A stretch of 64,000 nt of DNA from Amaricoccus macauensis. Lineage in GTDB: Bacteria; Pseudomonadota; Alphaproteobacteria; Rhodobacterales; Rhodobacteraceae. Position numbers and translations under genes: made by a program. How positions within the stretch are numbered: the first letter of the stretch is position 1; every line of letters starts with the position of its first letter. The notes under the pieces are model-generated. The model saw nothing but the letters and a program-made list of their open reading frames with translations, did not search any database and had not been told where the DNA came from. The stretch spans positions 62,001 through 126,000 of the forward strand of contig NZ_JACHFM010000003.1 in NCBI RefSeq assembly GCF_014201905.1, written 5' to 3'. Shown one piece after another: positions 44,397-52,576 of the stretch.

Positions 44397-45467
44397 TCAG
44401 GCGGTGAGGCCGAGCGCGGCGAGGAGCGCGAGGCTGACTGCGGCGAGCCCGGCGAGGGAGAGAACGACCGCCGCCGTCACCCGGCCGCCGGCCCGCGCGA
44501 GGGCTCGAACGTCGGTTCCGAGGCCGAGGCCGGCCATGGCGAGCACCGTCAGGAAGGTGGCGATCCGGCCGATCTCGGGCAGGGCCGCGTCGGGGATGAG
44601 ACCGGCGGAGCGGCAGAGCACCAGCGCGAGAAAGCCGAGCACGAACCACGGCATCACCTGCCCGAGGCTCGGGCGCCGAGCCGTGTCGGTGGCGGGCGCG
44701 CCGGGGCGGCCGCCGAGACGCGGGGCGAGCATCGCGAGGGCGAGGCAGACCGGCCCGAGCAGCGAGACACGGACGAGCTTCACCAGCGTGCCCATCTGCA
44801 CCGCCACGGCGCCGAGGGGCGCCGCCGCGGCGATGACCTGCGGCACGGCGTAGACGGTCAGCCCGGCGAAGGCGCCGTAGGCGAGCGGGTTCATCCCGAG
44901 CGCGATCCCGAGGATCGGCAGGCCGAGCACCACCACGATGCCGAGAACCGCGGTGAAGGCAATCGCCGCTGCCACGTCCTCGCCGTCGGCGTCGATCACC
45001 GGCGCGACCGCGGCAATCGCCGAGTTGCCGCAGATCGAGTTGCCGCAGGCCACGAGCAGCGCCATTCGCGGCGGAAGCCGGAGGCAGCGCCCGATCAGGA
45101 AGCTGACGATGATCGCCACGACGACAACCCCGGCGATACCGGCGAGCAGCGCCGGTCCGGCGGCGAGCACCGTCCCGATGCCGAGCGAGGCGCCGAGCAT
45201 CACCACGGCGACCTCGAGCGGATACTTCGCCGCGAAGCTCGCGCCCGCCCGCCAGCGCGGCCCGGTCAGAAGCAGGCTCCGCACCAGCGTCCCGAGCAGG
45301 ATCGCGAGGACCAGCGCCTCGAGCCAGGCTCGGCCGAAGAGCGCTGTCTCCACTGTCTCGAGCCCGTAGGCGACGGCGGTCACGGCAAGCGCGAGGCCGA
45401 GGCCGGGCAGGAGGGGGCCGAAGGTTTCGGTGAAGGTTTCGGTGCGGCGGGGGAGGGCGAGCTTCAT
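44397..45467 (-). CDS. YeiH-family putative membrane transporter
   Basis: 356 residues with about ten hydrophobic segments and the YeiH/UPF0324 signature LVACGNSICGNSAIAAVAPV around the middle, then GLTVYAVPQVIAAAAPLG. YeiH proteins are thought to export sulfate or sulfite-like anions or to act in organosulfur metabolism; evidence is limited. The divergent LysR gene next door is the usual partner and probable regulator. The start at 45467 is preceded by a GGATACCCCCC region. Confidence 0.88.
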   Translation of the reverse strand: MKLALPRRTETFTETFGPLLPGLGLALAVTAVAYGLETVETALFGRAWLEALVLAILLGTLVRSLLLTGPRWRAGASFAAKYPLEVAVVMLGASLGIGTVLAAGPALLAGIAGVVVVAIIVSFLIGRCLRLPPRMALLVACGNSICGNSAIAAVAPVIDADGEDVAAAIAFTAVLGIVVVLGLPILGIALGMNPLAYGAFAGLTVYAVPQVIAAAAPLGAVAVQMGTLVKLVRVSLLGPVCLALAMLAPRLGGRPGAPATDTARRPSLGQVMPWFVLGFLALVLCRSAGLIPDAALPEIGRIATFLTVLAMAGLGLGTDVRALARAGGRVTAAVVLSLAGLAAVSLALLAALGLTA

Positions 45468-45519
45468 GGGGGGTATCCTTTCGAAGCCGTCTCTACCGCG
45501 CTGCGGTATGTTCCATCCA

Positions 45520-45545
45520 ACCGAACGTTTCGATGGTTTCAATCG
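45520..45545. promoter_or_regulatory. LysR-type operator candidate between yeiH-like and lysR genes
   Basis: CCATCCAACCGAACGTTTCG continuing to GATGG holds an imperfect dyad (CCATC...GATGG around a GAACGTTTC core). It sits in the 112-bp divergent region between the YeiH and LysR genes, where a LysR T-N11-A site is expected. Weak evidence, positional mainly. Confidence 0.35.
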
Positions 45546-45579
45546 ACTGATCCGAACGAATGTGGCAGGATGGCCGGCA

Positions 45580-46482
45580 ATGACACTCGACCAGCTCCGG
45601 ATCTTCGTGGCGGTGGCGGAGCGGCAGCACGTGACCGCGGCCGCCCGTGCCCTCAATCTCACCCAGTCGGCGGTCTCGGCGGCCGTGGCGGCGCTCGAGT
45701 CGCGCCACGATGTCCGGCTGTTCCACCGGGTCGGGCGCGGGATCGTGCTGACCGACGCGGGCCGGCTGTTTCTCGGCGAAGCGCGACAGGTGCTCGCGCG
45801 CGCCGAGGCGGCGGAACGGGCGCTCGACGATCTCGGGAGCCTGCGGCGCGGGACGCTGCGGGTGGTGGCGAGCCAGACGACTGCCGCTTACTGGCTGCCG
45901 CCGATCCTCGCGCGCTATCACCGGCTCTATCCCGGGATCGAGCTCGACCTGGCGCTTGGCAACACCGAGCAGGCGGCGGCGAAGGTCCGCGACGGCGAGG
46001 CGGATCTCGGGATCGTCGAGGGTGTGGTCGATGATCCTGTGCTCGCCCACTGGCCGGTGGGGGCGGATCGGCTGATCCTCGTGCAGTCGCTGCCGTGGGA
46101 TGCGCGGCCGATCGACGCCCGCTGGCTCGCGGCGGTGCGATGGGTGCGGCGCGAGCCCGGGTCTGGCACCCGATCGACGATCGACGCGGTGCTCGAAGCG
46201 CTCGGGCTCGACCCTGACGCGCTCGACGCGCTCGTCATGCCGTCGAACGAAAGCGTGCGCACGGCCGTCGAGGCCGGGGCGGGGATTGCCGCGCTCTCCT
46301 CGCTCGTGGTGGGCCCGGCGCTTGCCGCCGGCACGCTCCATGCGTTGCCGTTCGACCTCGGCCCGCGGCCGTTTCACGCGCTCCGGCACAAGGAGCGCTA
46401 CAGCCCGCGCGCCGCCGATGCGCTGGTCGAGCTCCTCGCGGGCGAGGGCGTGCTGAAAGACGTGACGGGCGAGAAGACGTGA
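45580..46482 (+). CDS. LysR-family transcriptional regulator (YeiH-linked)
   Basis: 300 residues. The N-terminal winged helix-turn-helix is clear: MTLDQLRIFVAVAERQHV, ALNLTQSAVSAAVAALE, and FHRVGRGIVLTDAG. The C-terminal half is a periplasmic-binding-like effector domain. It is divergent from the YeiH gene and is its probable regulator, with autoregulation likely. A GCAGGA element precedes the ATG. Known members of this group respond to cysteine-pathway intermediates; here that is inference. Confidence 0.92.
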   Translation: MTLDQLRIFVAVAERQHVTAAARALNLTQSAVSAAVAALESRHDVRLFHRVGRGIVLTDAGRLFLGEARQVLARAEAAERALDDLGSLRRGTLRVVASQTTAAYWLPPILARYHRLYPGIELDLALGNTEQAAAKVRDGEADLGIVEGVVDDPVLAHWPVGADRLILVQSLPWDARPIDARWLAAVRWVRREPGSGTRSTIDAVLEALGLDPDALDALVMPSNESVRTAVEAGAGIAALSSLVVGPALAAGTLHALPFDLGPRPFHALRHKERYSPRAADALVELLAGEGVLKDVTGEKT

Positions 46483-46697
46483 CGGGCGAGCGGCGCAGAC
46501 CCCGCTAACCGCGCCTTAAGCTTTCCGCCTCACCTTGGCCCGGCGTCGCGTTGGCCAGAAGCAGGGTCGGAAAGCAGCAGGTTTCTCGAGTCTGTTTTCG
46601 GCGGGTTCAATCCCGCTGCGTATGGCTGCTGCGTGCCCGGACCCGTCGGGGCCCGGGTACGCGCCTCCGATCCGGGACCAACGTGACGCGCCCCCGC
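46483..46697. other. Intergenic region between lysR and hemF with folded segments
   Basis: 215 bases between convergent genes. A TGGCC/GGCCA repeat lies at 46536-46557. A 7-bp stem, GCAGCAG (46573-46579) with CTGCTGC (46626-46632), encloses a smaller GCGGG-TTCAAT-CCCGC hairpin. A GC-rich dyad CCCGG...CCGGG follows near 46637-46657 and could terminate both genes. The enclosed hairpin resembles a tRNA T-arm and part of the region resembles the SRP RNA core, but neither holds up on inspection. Confidence 0.4.
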
Positions 46698-47582
46698 TCA
46701 GGGCCACTTGGCCTCGGGCGGGAGCGACATCAGCACCGCCTCGACGTTGTGGCCGGTTTCGAGGCCGAACTTCGTCCCACGGTCGTAGATCAGGTTGAAC
46801 TCGGCGTAGAAGCCGCGCTTCACCAGCTGGATCTCGCGCTCGGCATCCGTCCACGCCTCGCCCATCCGCCGCCGGGTGAGCTCGGGGAATACCTTCAGGA
46901 ATGCCCGGCCCACGTCCTGCGTGAAGGCGAAATCCGCCTCCCAGTCACCGGTGGCGAGGTCGTCGTAGAAGATGCCGCCGACGCCGCGCGCCACGCCACG
47001 GTGGCGGATGAAGAAGTACTCGTCCGCCCACGCCTTGTACCGCGGGTAGTAGGCCGCGTCGTGCGCATCGCAGGCGCCGCGCATGGCGGCGTGGAAATCC
47101 GCGGTGTCCTCGGGGATCTCGATCATCGGGTTGAGATCGGCGCCGCCGCCGAACCAGGCGGCGCCGGGCGTCCAGAACATCCGGGTGTTCATGTGCACCG
47201 CCGGTGCCCGGGGCGAGCGCATGTGCGCGACGAGGCTGATGCCTGAGGCCCAGAACCGCGGATCCCCGCTGAGGCCGGGGATTTCCTTGCGCGCGGTCAG
47301 GCTGCGCTGTGCGGGCTCCGCGAGTTCGCCGTAGACGGTCGAGATGTTCACCCCGACCTTCTCGAACACCCGGCCACCGCGCATCACCGACATGACGCCG
47401 CCGCCGCCCTTGCCACCGTCCCGCGTGGTCGCCTTGCGCTCGAAGCGCCCCGCCGGCAGGTCTGAGAACGGTCCCTCCGTCCGGGCGTCCTCGATCGCCT
47501 CGAAGGCCGCGCAGATCCGGTCGCGCAGTTCCTCGAACCAGAACGCCGCCCGCGCCTTCTCGGCCTCGCCGATCGCTGCCAT
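46698..47582 (-). CDS. hemF: Oxygen-dependent coproporphyrinogen III oxidase
   Basis: 294 residues. HemF decarboxylates coproporphyrinogen III to protoporphyrinogen IX using oxygen in heme and chlorophyll synthesis. GGRVFEKVGVNIS, then HMNTRMFWTPGAAWFGGGAD, then FYDDLATGDWEADF, and RRGRYVEFNLIYDRGT-like motifs (here RGFYAEFNLIYDRGTKFGL) are the family hallmarks. The start at 47582 gives MAAIGEAEKARAAFWF. A GC-rich region with dyads ends the transcript next to lysR. Confidence 0.95.
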   Translation of the reverse strand: MAAIGEAEKARAAFWFEELRDRICAAFEAIEDARTEGPFSDLPAGRFERKATTRDGGKGGGGVMSVMRGGRVFEKVGVNISTVYGELAEPAQRSLTARKEIPGLSGDPRFWASGISLVAHMRSPRAPAVHMNTRMFWTPGAAWFGGGADLNPMIEIPEDTADFHAAMRGACDAHDAAYYPRYKAWADEYFFIRHRGVARGVGGIFYDDLATGDWEADFAFTQDVGRAFLKVFPELTRRRMGEAWTDAEREIQLVKRGFYAEFNLIYDRGTKFGLETGHNVEAVLMSLPPEAKWP

Positions 47583-47822
47583 TCCGATCACCGCTTCCCG
47601 TGGAAATTCACTGTCCCGCACGGCTTAAGTGTCATCGGCGGTCGTTGTCCAGCAGTGCGGGCCGGTTTCAGCAGACCGCCGGCTGAAGCGCCGGGGCCAC
47701 GACGCGGCGGAAATGCGCGATGCCGCGACGGTGGCCATCGCCTTGCCACATGCTCTCGGCTAGCGTCCGGACGATGCGGCCCAGGGCGGCCGACACCCCC
47801 CTCAGCGAGACCCCGCACACCG

Positions 47823-48167
47823 ATGCCGATCTCTCCCTATGTTCTGCCCATCGTCCTGCTGATCGCCTCGAACGTCTTCATGACGTTCGCCTGGTACGGC
47901 CACCTGCGCTACGCGACGTCGCCGCTCTGGATCGCGGTCATCGTCTCGTGGAGCATCGCGTTCTTCGAGTACTGGCTGGCGGTGCCGGCGAACCGGATTG
48001 GCCACACGGTCTATTCCGCCGCCCAGCTCAAGACGATGCAGGAGGTGATCACCCTCGCGGTCTTCGCCGGGTTCTCGGTCCTCTGGCTGAAGGAGCCGCT
48101 CGGCTGGAACCACGCGGCGGGGTTCGCGCTCATCGCCTGCGGCGCGGCGCTGATCTTCAAGTGGTAG
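47823..48167 (+). CDS. DMT-superfamily (DUF486) membrane protein
   Basis: 114 residues with four membrane helices. MPISPYVLPIVLLIASNVFM, FAWYGHLRYATSPLW, and EYWLAVPANRIGHTVYS followed by LKTMQEVITLAVFAGFSVLW are typical of the DUF486 group. Small DMT proteins of this kind have no assigned substrate. The start at 47823 is judged by family length; there is no strong ribosome binding site. It lies between divergent hemF and a convergent hydrolase. Confidence 0.85.
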   Translation: MPISPYVLPIVLLIASNVFMTFAWYGHLRYATSPLWIAVIVSWSIAFFEYWLAVPANRIGHTVYSAAQLKTMQEVITLAVFAGFSVLWLKEPLGWNHAAGFALIACGAALIFKW

Positions 48168-48207
48168 CACCGGCCGGCGAGCGTCGGGCTCGCCGGCCGG
48201 CGACCGG

Positions 48208-49263
48208 TCAGCGGGCGAGGATCTCGCGCAGCGCGTCGTCGATCATCTTGATGTCCGGGCTCGTTCCGCGCGGATCGCCGCCGAAGTGGCCCCAGTCGGT
48301 TTCACAGACGCGCAGCTCCGCGTTCGGCATATGGGCAACCTCGTATTCGCTGTCCGCCGGCGGGAAGTAGAGATCGCTCGATCCGGGGATGACGATGGCA
48401 TCGGCCTTGATGCCGGCAAGCGCCTTGTCGAAGTCGCCGCCGTACTGCGGATCGGCGGAGATGTCGGCGTTCTGCCAGGTCCAGATCATCGCCAGCAGGT
48501 CGTTCGCGTCCTTGGGCAGGAAGAAGCCCTCCCAGAAGTAGACGAGGAAATCCTCGAGCGATGAATAGCCCCACGGCACGTCGGCCGGCTTGCCGCCAAA
48601 CGGCCGCTCGATCGTCGCGAGGTCGAGCTTCTTGCGGTAGAACGTCTGCGAGAAGCCCCAGCCGGCATAGACCCGCGCGGCGGCGCGCAGGCCCCGGCGC
48701 GGCGGCTCGTCGTACCAGCCGTCCTTGAAGGCGCCGTCCGCCGTCAGGGCCGCCTTCACCCCTTCGAGGAAGACGAAGTTGTGCCGCGAGCAGCGGGCGG
48801 CGCCCATGAACGGCACGATGCGCTCGACCATGTCGGGGAAGGACGCGCCCCACTGGAAGGACTGCGCCGCGCCCATCGACCAGCCGGTGACGAGGCGGAT
48901 CTTCTGAATGCCGAACTTCTCGGTCACCAGTCGATGCTGAAGCTGCACGTTGTCGTAGACGGTGACGTTCGGGAAGCGCGCCCGGTCGTAGGGTTCGGAC
49001 GTGTTGCTCGGCGAGGTCGACACGCCGTTGCCGAGCGCGTTCGGGATGATGATGAAATACTTGCTCGGATCGATCGCCGTATCCTCGCCGATCATCCACT
49101 CGTTGTCCTTGTGGTTCGCCGAGTACCACGTGGGAAAGACGATCACGTTGTCCTTGGCGGCGTTCAGCGTGCCATAGGTCTTGTACGCGAGCTGCGCTCC
49201 GCGAAGCGTCAGTCCTGACTGGAGAACGATGTCTCCGAGCTCGAAGGTCTCGTGGTCGGTCAT
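48208..49263 (-). CDS. MetX-like alpha/beta hydrolase (homoserine O-acetyltransferase family)
   Basis: 351 residues. FPTWYSANHKDNEWMIGE is the oxyanion region of MetX-like proteins. The nucleophile Ser is in VTGWSMGAAQSFQWG, the Asp in IPGSSDLYFPP and His in TDWGHFGG. The family includes homoserine acyltransferases and other hydrolases; the active pocket in this subfamily differs from true MetX, so it may be an alpha/beta hydrolase of unknown substrate. A good GGAGGAAACC site precedes the ATG. A 13-bp direct repeat lies just upstream. Confidence 0.8.
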   Translation of the reverse strand: MTDHETFELGDIVLQSGLTLRGAQLAYKTYGTLNAAKDNVIVFPTWYSANHKDNEWMIGEDTAIDPSKYFIIIPNALGNGVSTSPSNTSEPYDRARFPNVTVYDNVQLQHRLVTEKFGIQKIRLVTGWSMGAAQSFQWGASFPDMVERIVPFMGAARCSRHNFVFLEGVKAALTADGAFKDGWYDEPPRRGLRAAARVYAGWGFSQTFYRKKLDLATIERPFGGKPADVPWGYSSLEDFLVYFWEGFFLPKDANDLLAMIWTWQNADISADPQYGGDFDKALAGIKADAIVIPGSSDLYFPPADSEYEVAHMPNAELRVCETDWGHFGGDPRGTSPDIKMIDDALREILAR

Positions 49264-49280
49264 GTGAGGTTTCCTCCTTT

Positions 49281-49364
49281 AGCGTGAAAGATCAGGCAGC
49301 GTGAAAGATCGGGGCTCCGCCTAAGCCCGCCGGGCCGGCGATCTGCGAGCGGTTCAGCCCCGAT
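49281..49364 (-). promoter_or_regulatory. Direct repeat and long hairpin upstream of the MetX-like gene
   Basis: AGCGTGAAAGATC occurs twice (49281-49293 and 49298-49310), 17 bases apart. It adjoins a 9-bp stem ATCGGGGCT/AGCCCCGAT (49308-49316 with 49356-49364) enclosing about 40 bases. The direct repeat ends 10 bases from the MetX-like ribosome binding site. It could be a tandem operator. The hairpin could be the LysR terminator. Confidence 0.45.
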
Positions 49365-49379
49365 GGGTCGGAACGAGCA

Positions 49380-50309
49380 CTAGTGAAACGGGCTCCCCTT
49401 GTGCGCATCCGACCAGGTCGTCGGATCGGGCCTGTCGTCGACCGGGTCGCGGCCGGGGCAGAGGCAGGACCGCAGGTAGTCGTAGAGCACATCGACCGCC
49501 GCTGACGGCCGCTCGGCCGGGGTGCGGTAGAGCAGGAGGTCGACCGACGGCAGCGGCGGCAGTCCCGCCTCGGGCGGCACCTGCCGGAGCCCCGGCACCA
49601 GCGCGTCCTCGACGAGCACGGTGACCGCCATGCCCGAAAGCACCGCGGTCTGAAGCCCGCTGATGCTGTCGCTGACGCAGGCGATCTGCCAGTCGCGGCC
49701 CGCCCGGTCGAGCGCCTCGATCGCGTGCTCGCGGAAGATGTTGCCGGGCGGCAGCAGCGCCACCGGAAGTGGCGTCTCCTGATGGGCGAAGGAGGTCGAT
49801 CCGGTGAGCCACACGAGTTGCTGACGGCCCACCACCTCGCCGCCGCTGAACCCCGCCATCCGGGTCACGAGCGCAACGTCGATGCTGCCCTCGCGGATGC
49901 GCCCGAGCAGGGGCCGCGACAGCGCGCAGCAGAGCTCGAGGCGGATGTCGGGATGCTCGCGCCGGAAGCCGCCGAGGATCTGCGGCAGGAGGAAGGCGGC
50001 GTAGAGGTCGGGCACGCCGAGGACGACCGGCTTGCGCCCCTGCCGGGCCGAGAGCGCGCCGACGCATTCGTCATGCTGCGCGAGGATTTGCCGGGCATGA
50101 GACAACAGGATCGTACCGTGCTCGGTCAGCTCCGTGCCGCGCCGCGTGTCGTGGAAGAGCTTCTTGTCGAGGAGCAGCTCGAGCTTCTGGATCTGCTGGG
50201 TCACCGCCGACTGCGTCCGGCCCATCCGCCGCGCCGCCTCGGTCGCGCTGCCGGTCTCGATCGTCAGGACAAAGGCCCGGAGTGCGCGAATATCGAGATA
50301 GATCGACAT
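49380..50309 (-). CDS. LysR-family transcriptional regulator (amide/urea-channel linked)
   Basis: 309 residues. DIRALRAFVLTIETGSATEA, MGRTQSAVTQQIQKLE and FHDTRRGTELTEHG form the winged helix-turn-helix; the effector domain has the usual LysR spacing (VVLGVPDLYAAFLLPQIL). It starts 32 bases after the AmiS/UreI-type gene and is probably in the same transcript. A palindromic operator lies before that gene, at 50896-50914. The natural regulation target is likely its own operon. Confidence 0.9.
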   Translation of the reverse strand: MSIYLDIRALRAFVLTIETGSATEAARRMGRTQSAVTQQIQKLELLLDKKLFHDTRRGTELTEHGTILLSHARQILAQHDECVGALSARQGRKPVVLGVPDLYAAFLLPQILGGFRREHPDIRLELCCALSRPLLGRIREGSIDVALVTRMAGFSGGEVVGRQQLVWLTGSTSFAHQETPLPVALLPPGNIFREHAIEALDRAGRDWQIACVSDSISGLQTAVLSGMAVTVLVEDALVPGLRQVPPEAGLPPLPSVDLLLYRTPAERPSAAVDVLYDYLRSCLCPGRDPVDDRPDPTTWSDAHKGSPFH

Positions 50310-50341
50310 GGTTTGCTCCGCTGCAAATGGACCGGCTCGTG

Positions 50342-50857
50342 TCAGGATACGTGGCCGTTCAGCAGAAGATACCCCGGCAGGAACCCGGTCACGAGGCTGT
50401 TGAAGAGCGCCATCCAGCCGGTCGGGCCGGCGATCGGCGCGCCCCGCACGAGGAGCAGGAAGAACATCGCGTAGAGGATGGCCCAGAGCAGGCAGCAGAT
50501 CGCGAACCAATACCCCCAGGTCGAGGTCGCCGCCCCGAAGCCCTCGGCCGCGATCGGCAGCAGCAGGATCGCAACCGAGAGGCAATACCACCCGAGGCCC
50601 CGGCCGTCGTGCTCGCTCCGCTGGTTGAGCGCCACCCAGAGGAAGGTGATGCCGAAGAGCAGGATCACCGCCGAGGACCGGACCGCGTCGATGGTCACGC
50701 CGTTGCCGACGACAAGCAGCAGGCTGACGGTCGCAAGGACCGCGCCGGAGAAGATGTTGGGGATCACGACTTCCTTCGAGGTAATCCGGCTGTGTAACCA
50801 CAGACCATTCTGAAACAGAACGATTCCGACATAGAGCAAAACCAGTCCTGTCAGCAT
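50342..50857 (-). CDS. AmiS/UreI-family amide or urea channel
   Basis: 171 residues with six hydrophobic segments. LTGLVLLYVGIVLFQNGLWL, VGNGVTIDAV and GYWFAICCLLWAILYAMFFL match the AmiS/UreI family: urea or short-amide channels. No urease or amidase genes are present next to it. The ATG at 50857 has GAGGAAA 6 bases upstream. It precedes a LysR regulator gene, so amide or urea uptake may be under its control (inference). Confidence 0.8.
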   Translation of the reverse strand: MLTGLVLLYVGIVLFQNGLWLHSRITSKEVVIPNIFSGAVLATVSLLLVVGNGVTIDAVRSSAVILLFGITFLWVALNQRSEHDGRGLGWYCLSVAILLLPIAAEGFGAATSTWGYWFAICCLLWAILYAMFFLLLVRGAPIAGPTGWMALFNSLVTGFLPGYLLLNGHVS

Positions 50858-50895
50858 GATGTTTCCTCGGAGGACCACAGACCTGTCTGACGGCG

Positions 50896-50914
50896 CGCAA
50901 GAATGTTTCTTGCG
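50896..50914. promoter_or_regulatory. Palindromic operator or leader hairpin before the AmiS/UreI-type gene
   Basis: CGCAAGAATGTTTCTTGCG is a perfect inverted repeat with 8-bp arms and a 3-nt centre. It sits 39 bases upstream of the channel start, close to where the transcript leader would be. It could bind the LysR protein encoded downstream or another dimeric regulator, or fold as an RNA hairpin. Confidence 0.55.
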
Positions 50915-50989
50915 ACCTATGTGCGTTTCGGTCTGATTTTGGGTTGACGTTCAAGTATCTGAATACAGTCGGTGATACGCCGTGTAAAA

Positions 50990-51229
50990 TTAGAAATCGT
51001 AATCTCCGGGATTAGGGATGTCCCGGAAGCGGATCTCGCAGGCGCCACGGTTGTCGGCGGTTGTGCCGTGTGACGTTCCGGCATACCGCGTTCGTCCGGG
51101 ATTCCCGTCGGTCGGGGACGCGGTGCCGGCCTTCGCCGTCTTTCCGGCGCGGAGTTTCCGGTAACGGCGGGAAGACGAAAGCCATGCGGATCCGCTTCTG
51201 CGGATCTGCTTCTTTGGCGACAGCTTCAC
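50990..51229 (-). CDS. Doubtful small ORF upstream of the AmiS/UreI-type gene
   Basis: 79 codons starting MKLSPKKQIRRSGSAW, rich in Arg, Ser and Gly, and ending ACEIRFRDIPNPGDYDF. The C-terminal half reads more like protein than the N-terminal half. No family, signal or membrane segment is recognised and no clear ribosome binding site exists. Could be spurious. Confidence 0.2.
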   Translation of the reverse strand: MKLSPKKQIRRSGSAWLSSSRRYRKLRAGKTAKAGTASPTDGNPGRTRYAGTSHGTTADNRGACEIRFRDIPNPGDYDF

Positions 51230-51301
51230 CCACGGCGATGGCGAGGCCGGCCGATCGCGCGTGGGCGGGGATCTGAGCCTGCGTACTCGGGACGCGTTGC
51301 C

Positions 51302-51937
51302 TCACCCGTCGGTGTTCGCCACCTCGAAATCCGCCGGCACCGAGCTTGCACTGACCAGACGCGCGTTCGGCAGGTCATTGCCTTCGCACTTCTCCCGCAC
51401 TGTCCCCGCGTCCATGCCGTAGCCTTCCCAGCGAGCAGAGAGGCGGCGCGTCAGCTCGGCCTCGGGCACCCGCAGGAAGACCGTGCGGTCGAAGAACGGC
51501 CGAAGCTGCGCCCATGCCGGGTCATCGAGCAGGAGGTAATTGCCCTCGACGATCACGAGCCGCGTCGCCGCCGGAATGATCCGGGCGCCGGCGCGGGCGA
51601 TCTCGATCGAGCGGTCGAAGACCGGCACCGCCACATCGCGCCCGTCGTCGGCGCGCAGACGCGCGAGCATCGCGGCGAAGCCGTCCACGTCGAAGGTGTG
51701 CGGCGCCCCCTTGCGCGCCCGGTGGCCGCGCGCGTTCAGCACGATGTCATCGTAGTGGTAGCCGTCCATCGGCAGCACCTCGGCCGCCACCTGTTCCGCC
51801 AGCGCCGCGTGCAGCCGCTCGGCGAAGGTGCTCTTGCCTGAACCGGGGGCGCCAGCCACTGCCACGAGCCGGCGCGCCGCGCCCTGCTCCGCGACGAGGC
51901 GGGCGGCGAGGCCCGCGAGATCGACCATCTGCGTCAT
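51302..51937 (-). CDS. Nucleoside/nucleotide kinase family protein (PRK/UPRTase-like P-loop)
   Basis: 211 residues. Walker A GAPGSGKSTF is near residue 29. VLPMDGYHYDDIVLNARGHR is the substrate loop of the YggC/PanK-like kinases. VEGNYLLLDDPAWAQLRPFF follows, then VFLRVPEAELTRRL. These kinases phosphorylate nucleosides, fructose or pantothenate-like compounds; the exact substrate is unknown. The ATG at 51937 is chosen by length. It diverges from crcB across about 200 bases. Confidence 0.85.
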   Translation of the reverse strand: MTQMVDLAGLAARLVAEQGAARRLVAVAGAPGSGKSTFAERLHAALAEQVAAEVLPMDGYHYDDIVLNARGHRARKGAPHTFDVDGFAAMLARLRADDGRDVAVPVFDRSIEIARAGARIIPAATRLVIVEGNYLLLDDPAWAQLRPFFDRTVFLRVPEAELTRRLSARWEGYGMDAGTVREKCEGNDLPNARLVSASSVPADFEVANTDG

Positions 51938-52142
51938 GTGCGTGCTCCACCGAGGCCCCGGCGCGGGCTGTTCCCGCAAGCTCTCGGGGATCGGGGCAGC
52001 CGGCGCAAGCCTGCTTGCACCACCCCGACCCGCGTCCTACCGTTCCGGCGGAGGCACCCGCGCCCGACCCGGGGGCCAGCCACCGCTGCGGGAGTGCCGC
52101 GGCCCGGGGTCGAGGTTCCCACCGCCACGTCAGGGAGCGCGC

Positions 52143-52574
52143 ATGTCCTTCACATCCTGCCTCATCGTCATGCTGGGCGGCGCGCTCGGTACCCTCGGCC
52201 GCTACGCCGTGTCGGTGCTCGCGGCGCCGATCAGCCGCGACATGCCGTGGGGCACGATCATCGTCAACGTCACGGGCTCGCTCCTCATCGGCTTCTTCGG
52301 CACGCTGACGCTCGCGTCGGGCCGCTATCCGGCGTCGGAGAACCTGCGCCTCTTCGTGATGATCGGCATCTGCGGCGGCTACACCACCTTCTCGTCGTTC
52401 AGCCTGCAGACGCTCGACCTGCTGCGCGCCGGCCATCCCGCACGCGCCGGTTTCAACATCGCGGTCTCGGTCATCACCTGCGTCGCCTTCGTGGCGCTCG
52501 GCCATGTGCTGGCCTCGCGGCTGAACGGCGGCGCAACCGCCATCGCCCAGTCGGCCATCGAGGAAGACGTCTGA
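52143..52574 (+). CDS. crcB: Fluoride ion channel CrcB/Fluc
   Basis: 143 residues with four membrane helices. GGALGTLGRYAVSVLAAP, the WGTIIVNVTGSLLIGFFGTL helix with its Asn, and GICGGYTTFSSFSLQTLDLL with the Phe-box residues are the Fluc hallmarks. It exports fluoride as a dual-topology dimer. GGGAGCGCGC lies upstream of the ATG. The leader has no recognisable fluoride riboswitch motif. It neighbours a PaiB-like gene in convergent orientation. Confidence 0.93.
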   Translation: MSFTSCLIVMLGGALGTLGRYAVSVLAAPISRDMPWGTIIVNVTGSLLIGFFGTLTLASGRYPASENLRLFVMIGICGGYTTFSSFSLQTLDLLRAGHPARAGFNIAVSVITCVAFVALGHVLASRLNGGATAIAQSAIEEDV

Positions 52575-52576
52575 CG

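Larger units (their letters stand above)
50858..51301. other. Intergenic region with operator-like palindrome; one doubtful ORF
   Basis: About 440 bases between the kinase and channel genes. The part near 50940-51000 is AT-rich and probably carries the channel promoter. A perfect palindrome is at 50896-50914. The right part (51000-51300) is GC-rich. It holds a possible 79-codon minus-strand ORF (50990-51229) with no family match. Confidence 0.5.

Noticed and set aside
46536-46632. SRP RNA or tRNA gene
   Set aside because: The CAGGGTCGGAAAGCAGC stretch lacks the paired GGA of the SRP core, and the T-arm-like hairpin has a 6-nt loop with no D or anticodon arm in the right place.
49264-49379. 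SAM-II riboswitch before the MetX-like gene
   Set aside because: A GCTAAA stretch occurs next to the ribosome binding site, but the helix pattern of SAM-II does not appear.
50990-51229. 79-codon minus-strand ORF as a confident gene
   Set aside because: No ribosome binding site, no family, composition like the antisense frames; kept only as a low-confidence entry.
51938-52142. Fluoride riboswitch upstream of crcB
   Set aside because: The GGCGAUGG-type motif and the pseudoknot partner were looked for and not seen.
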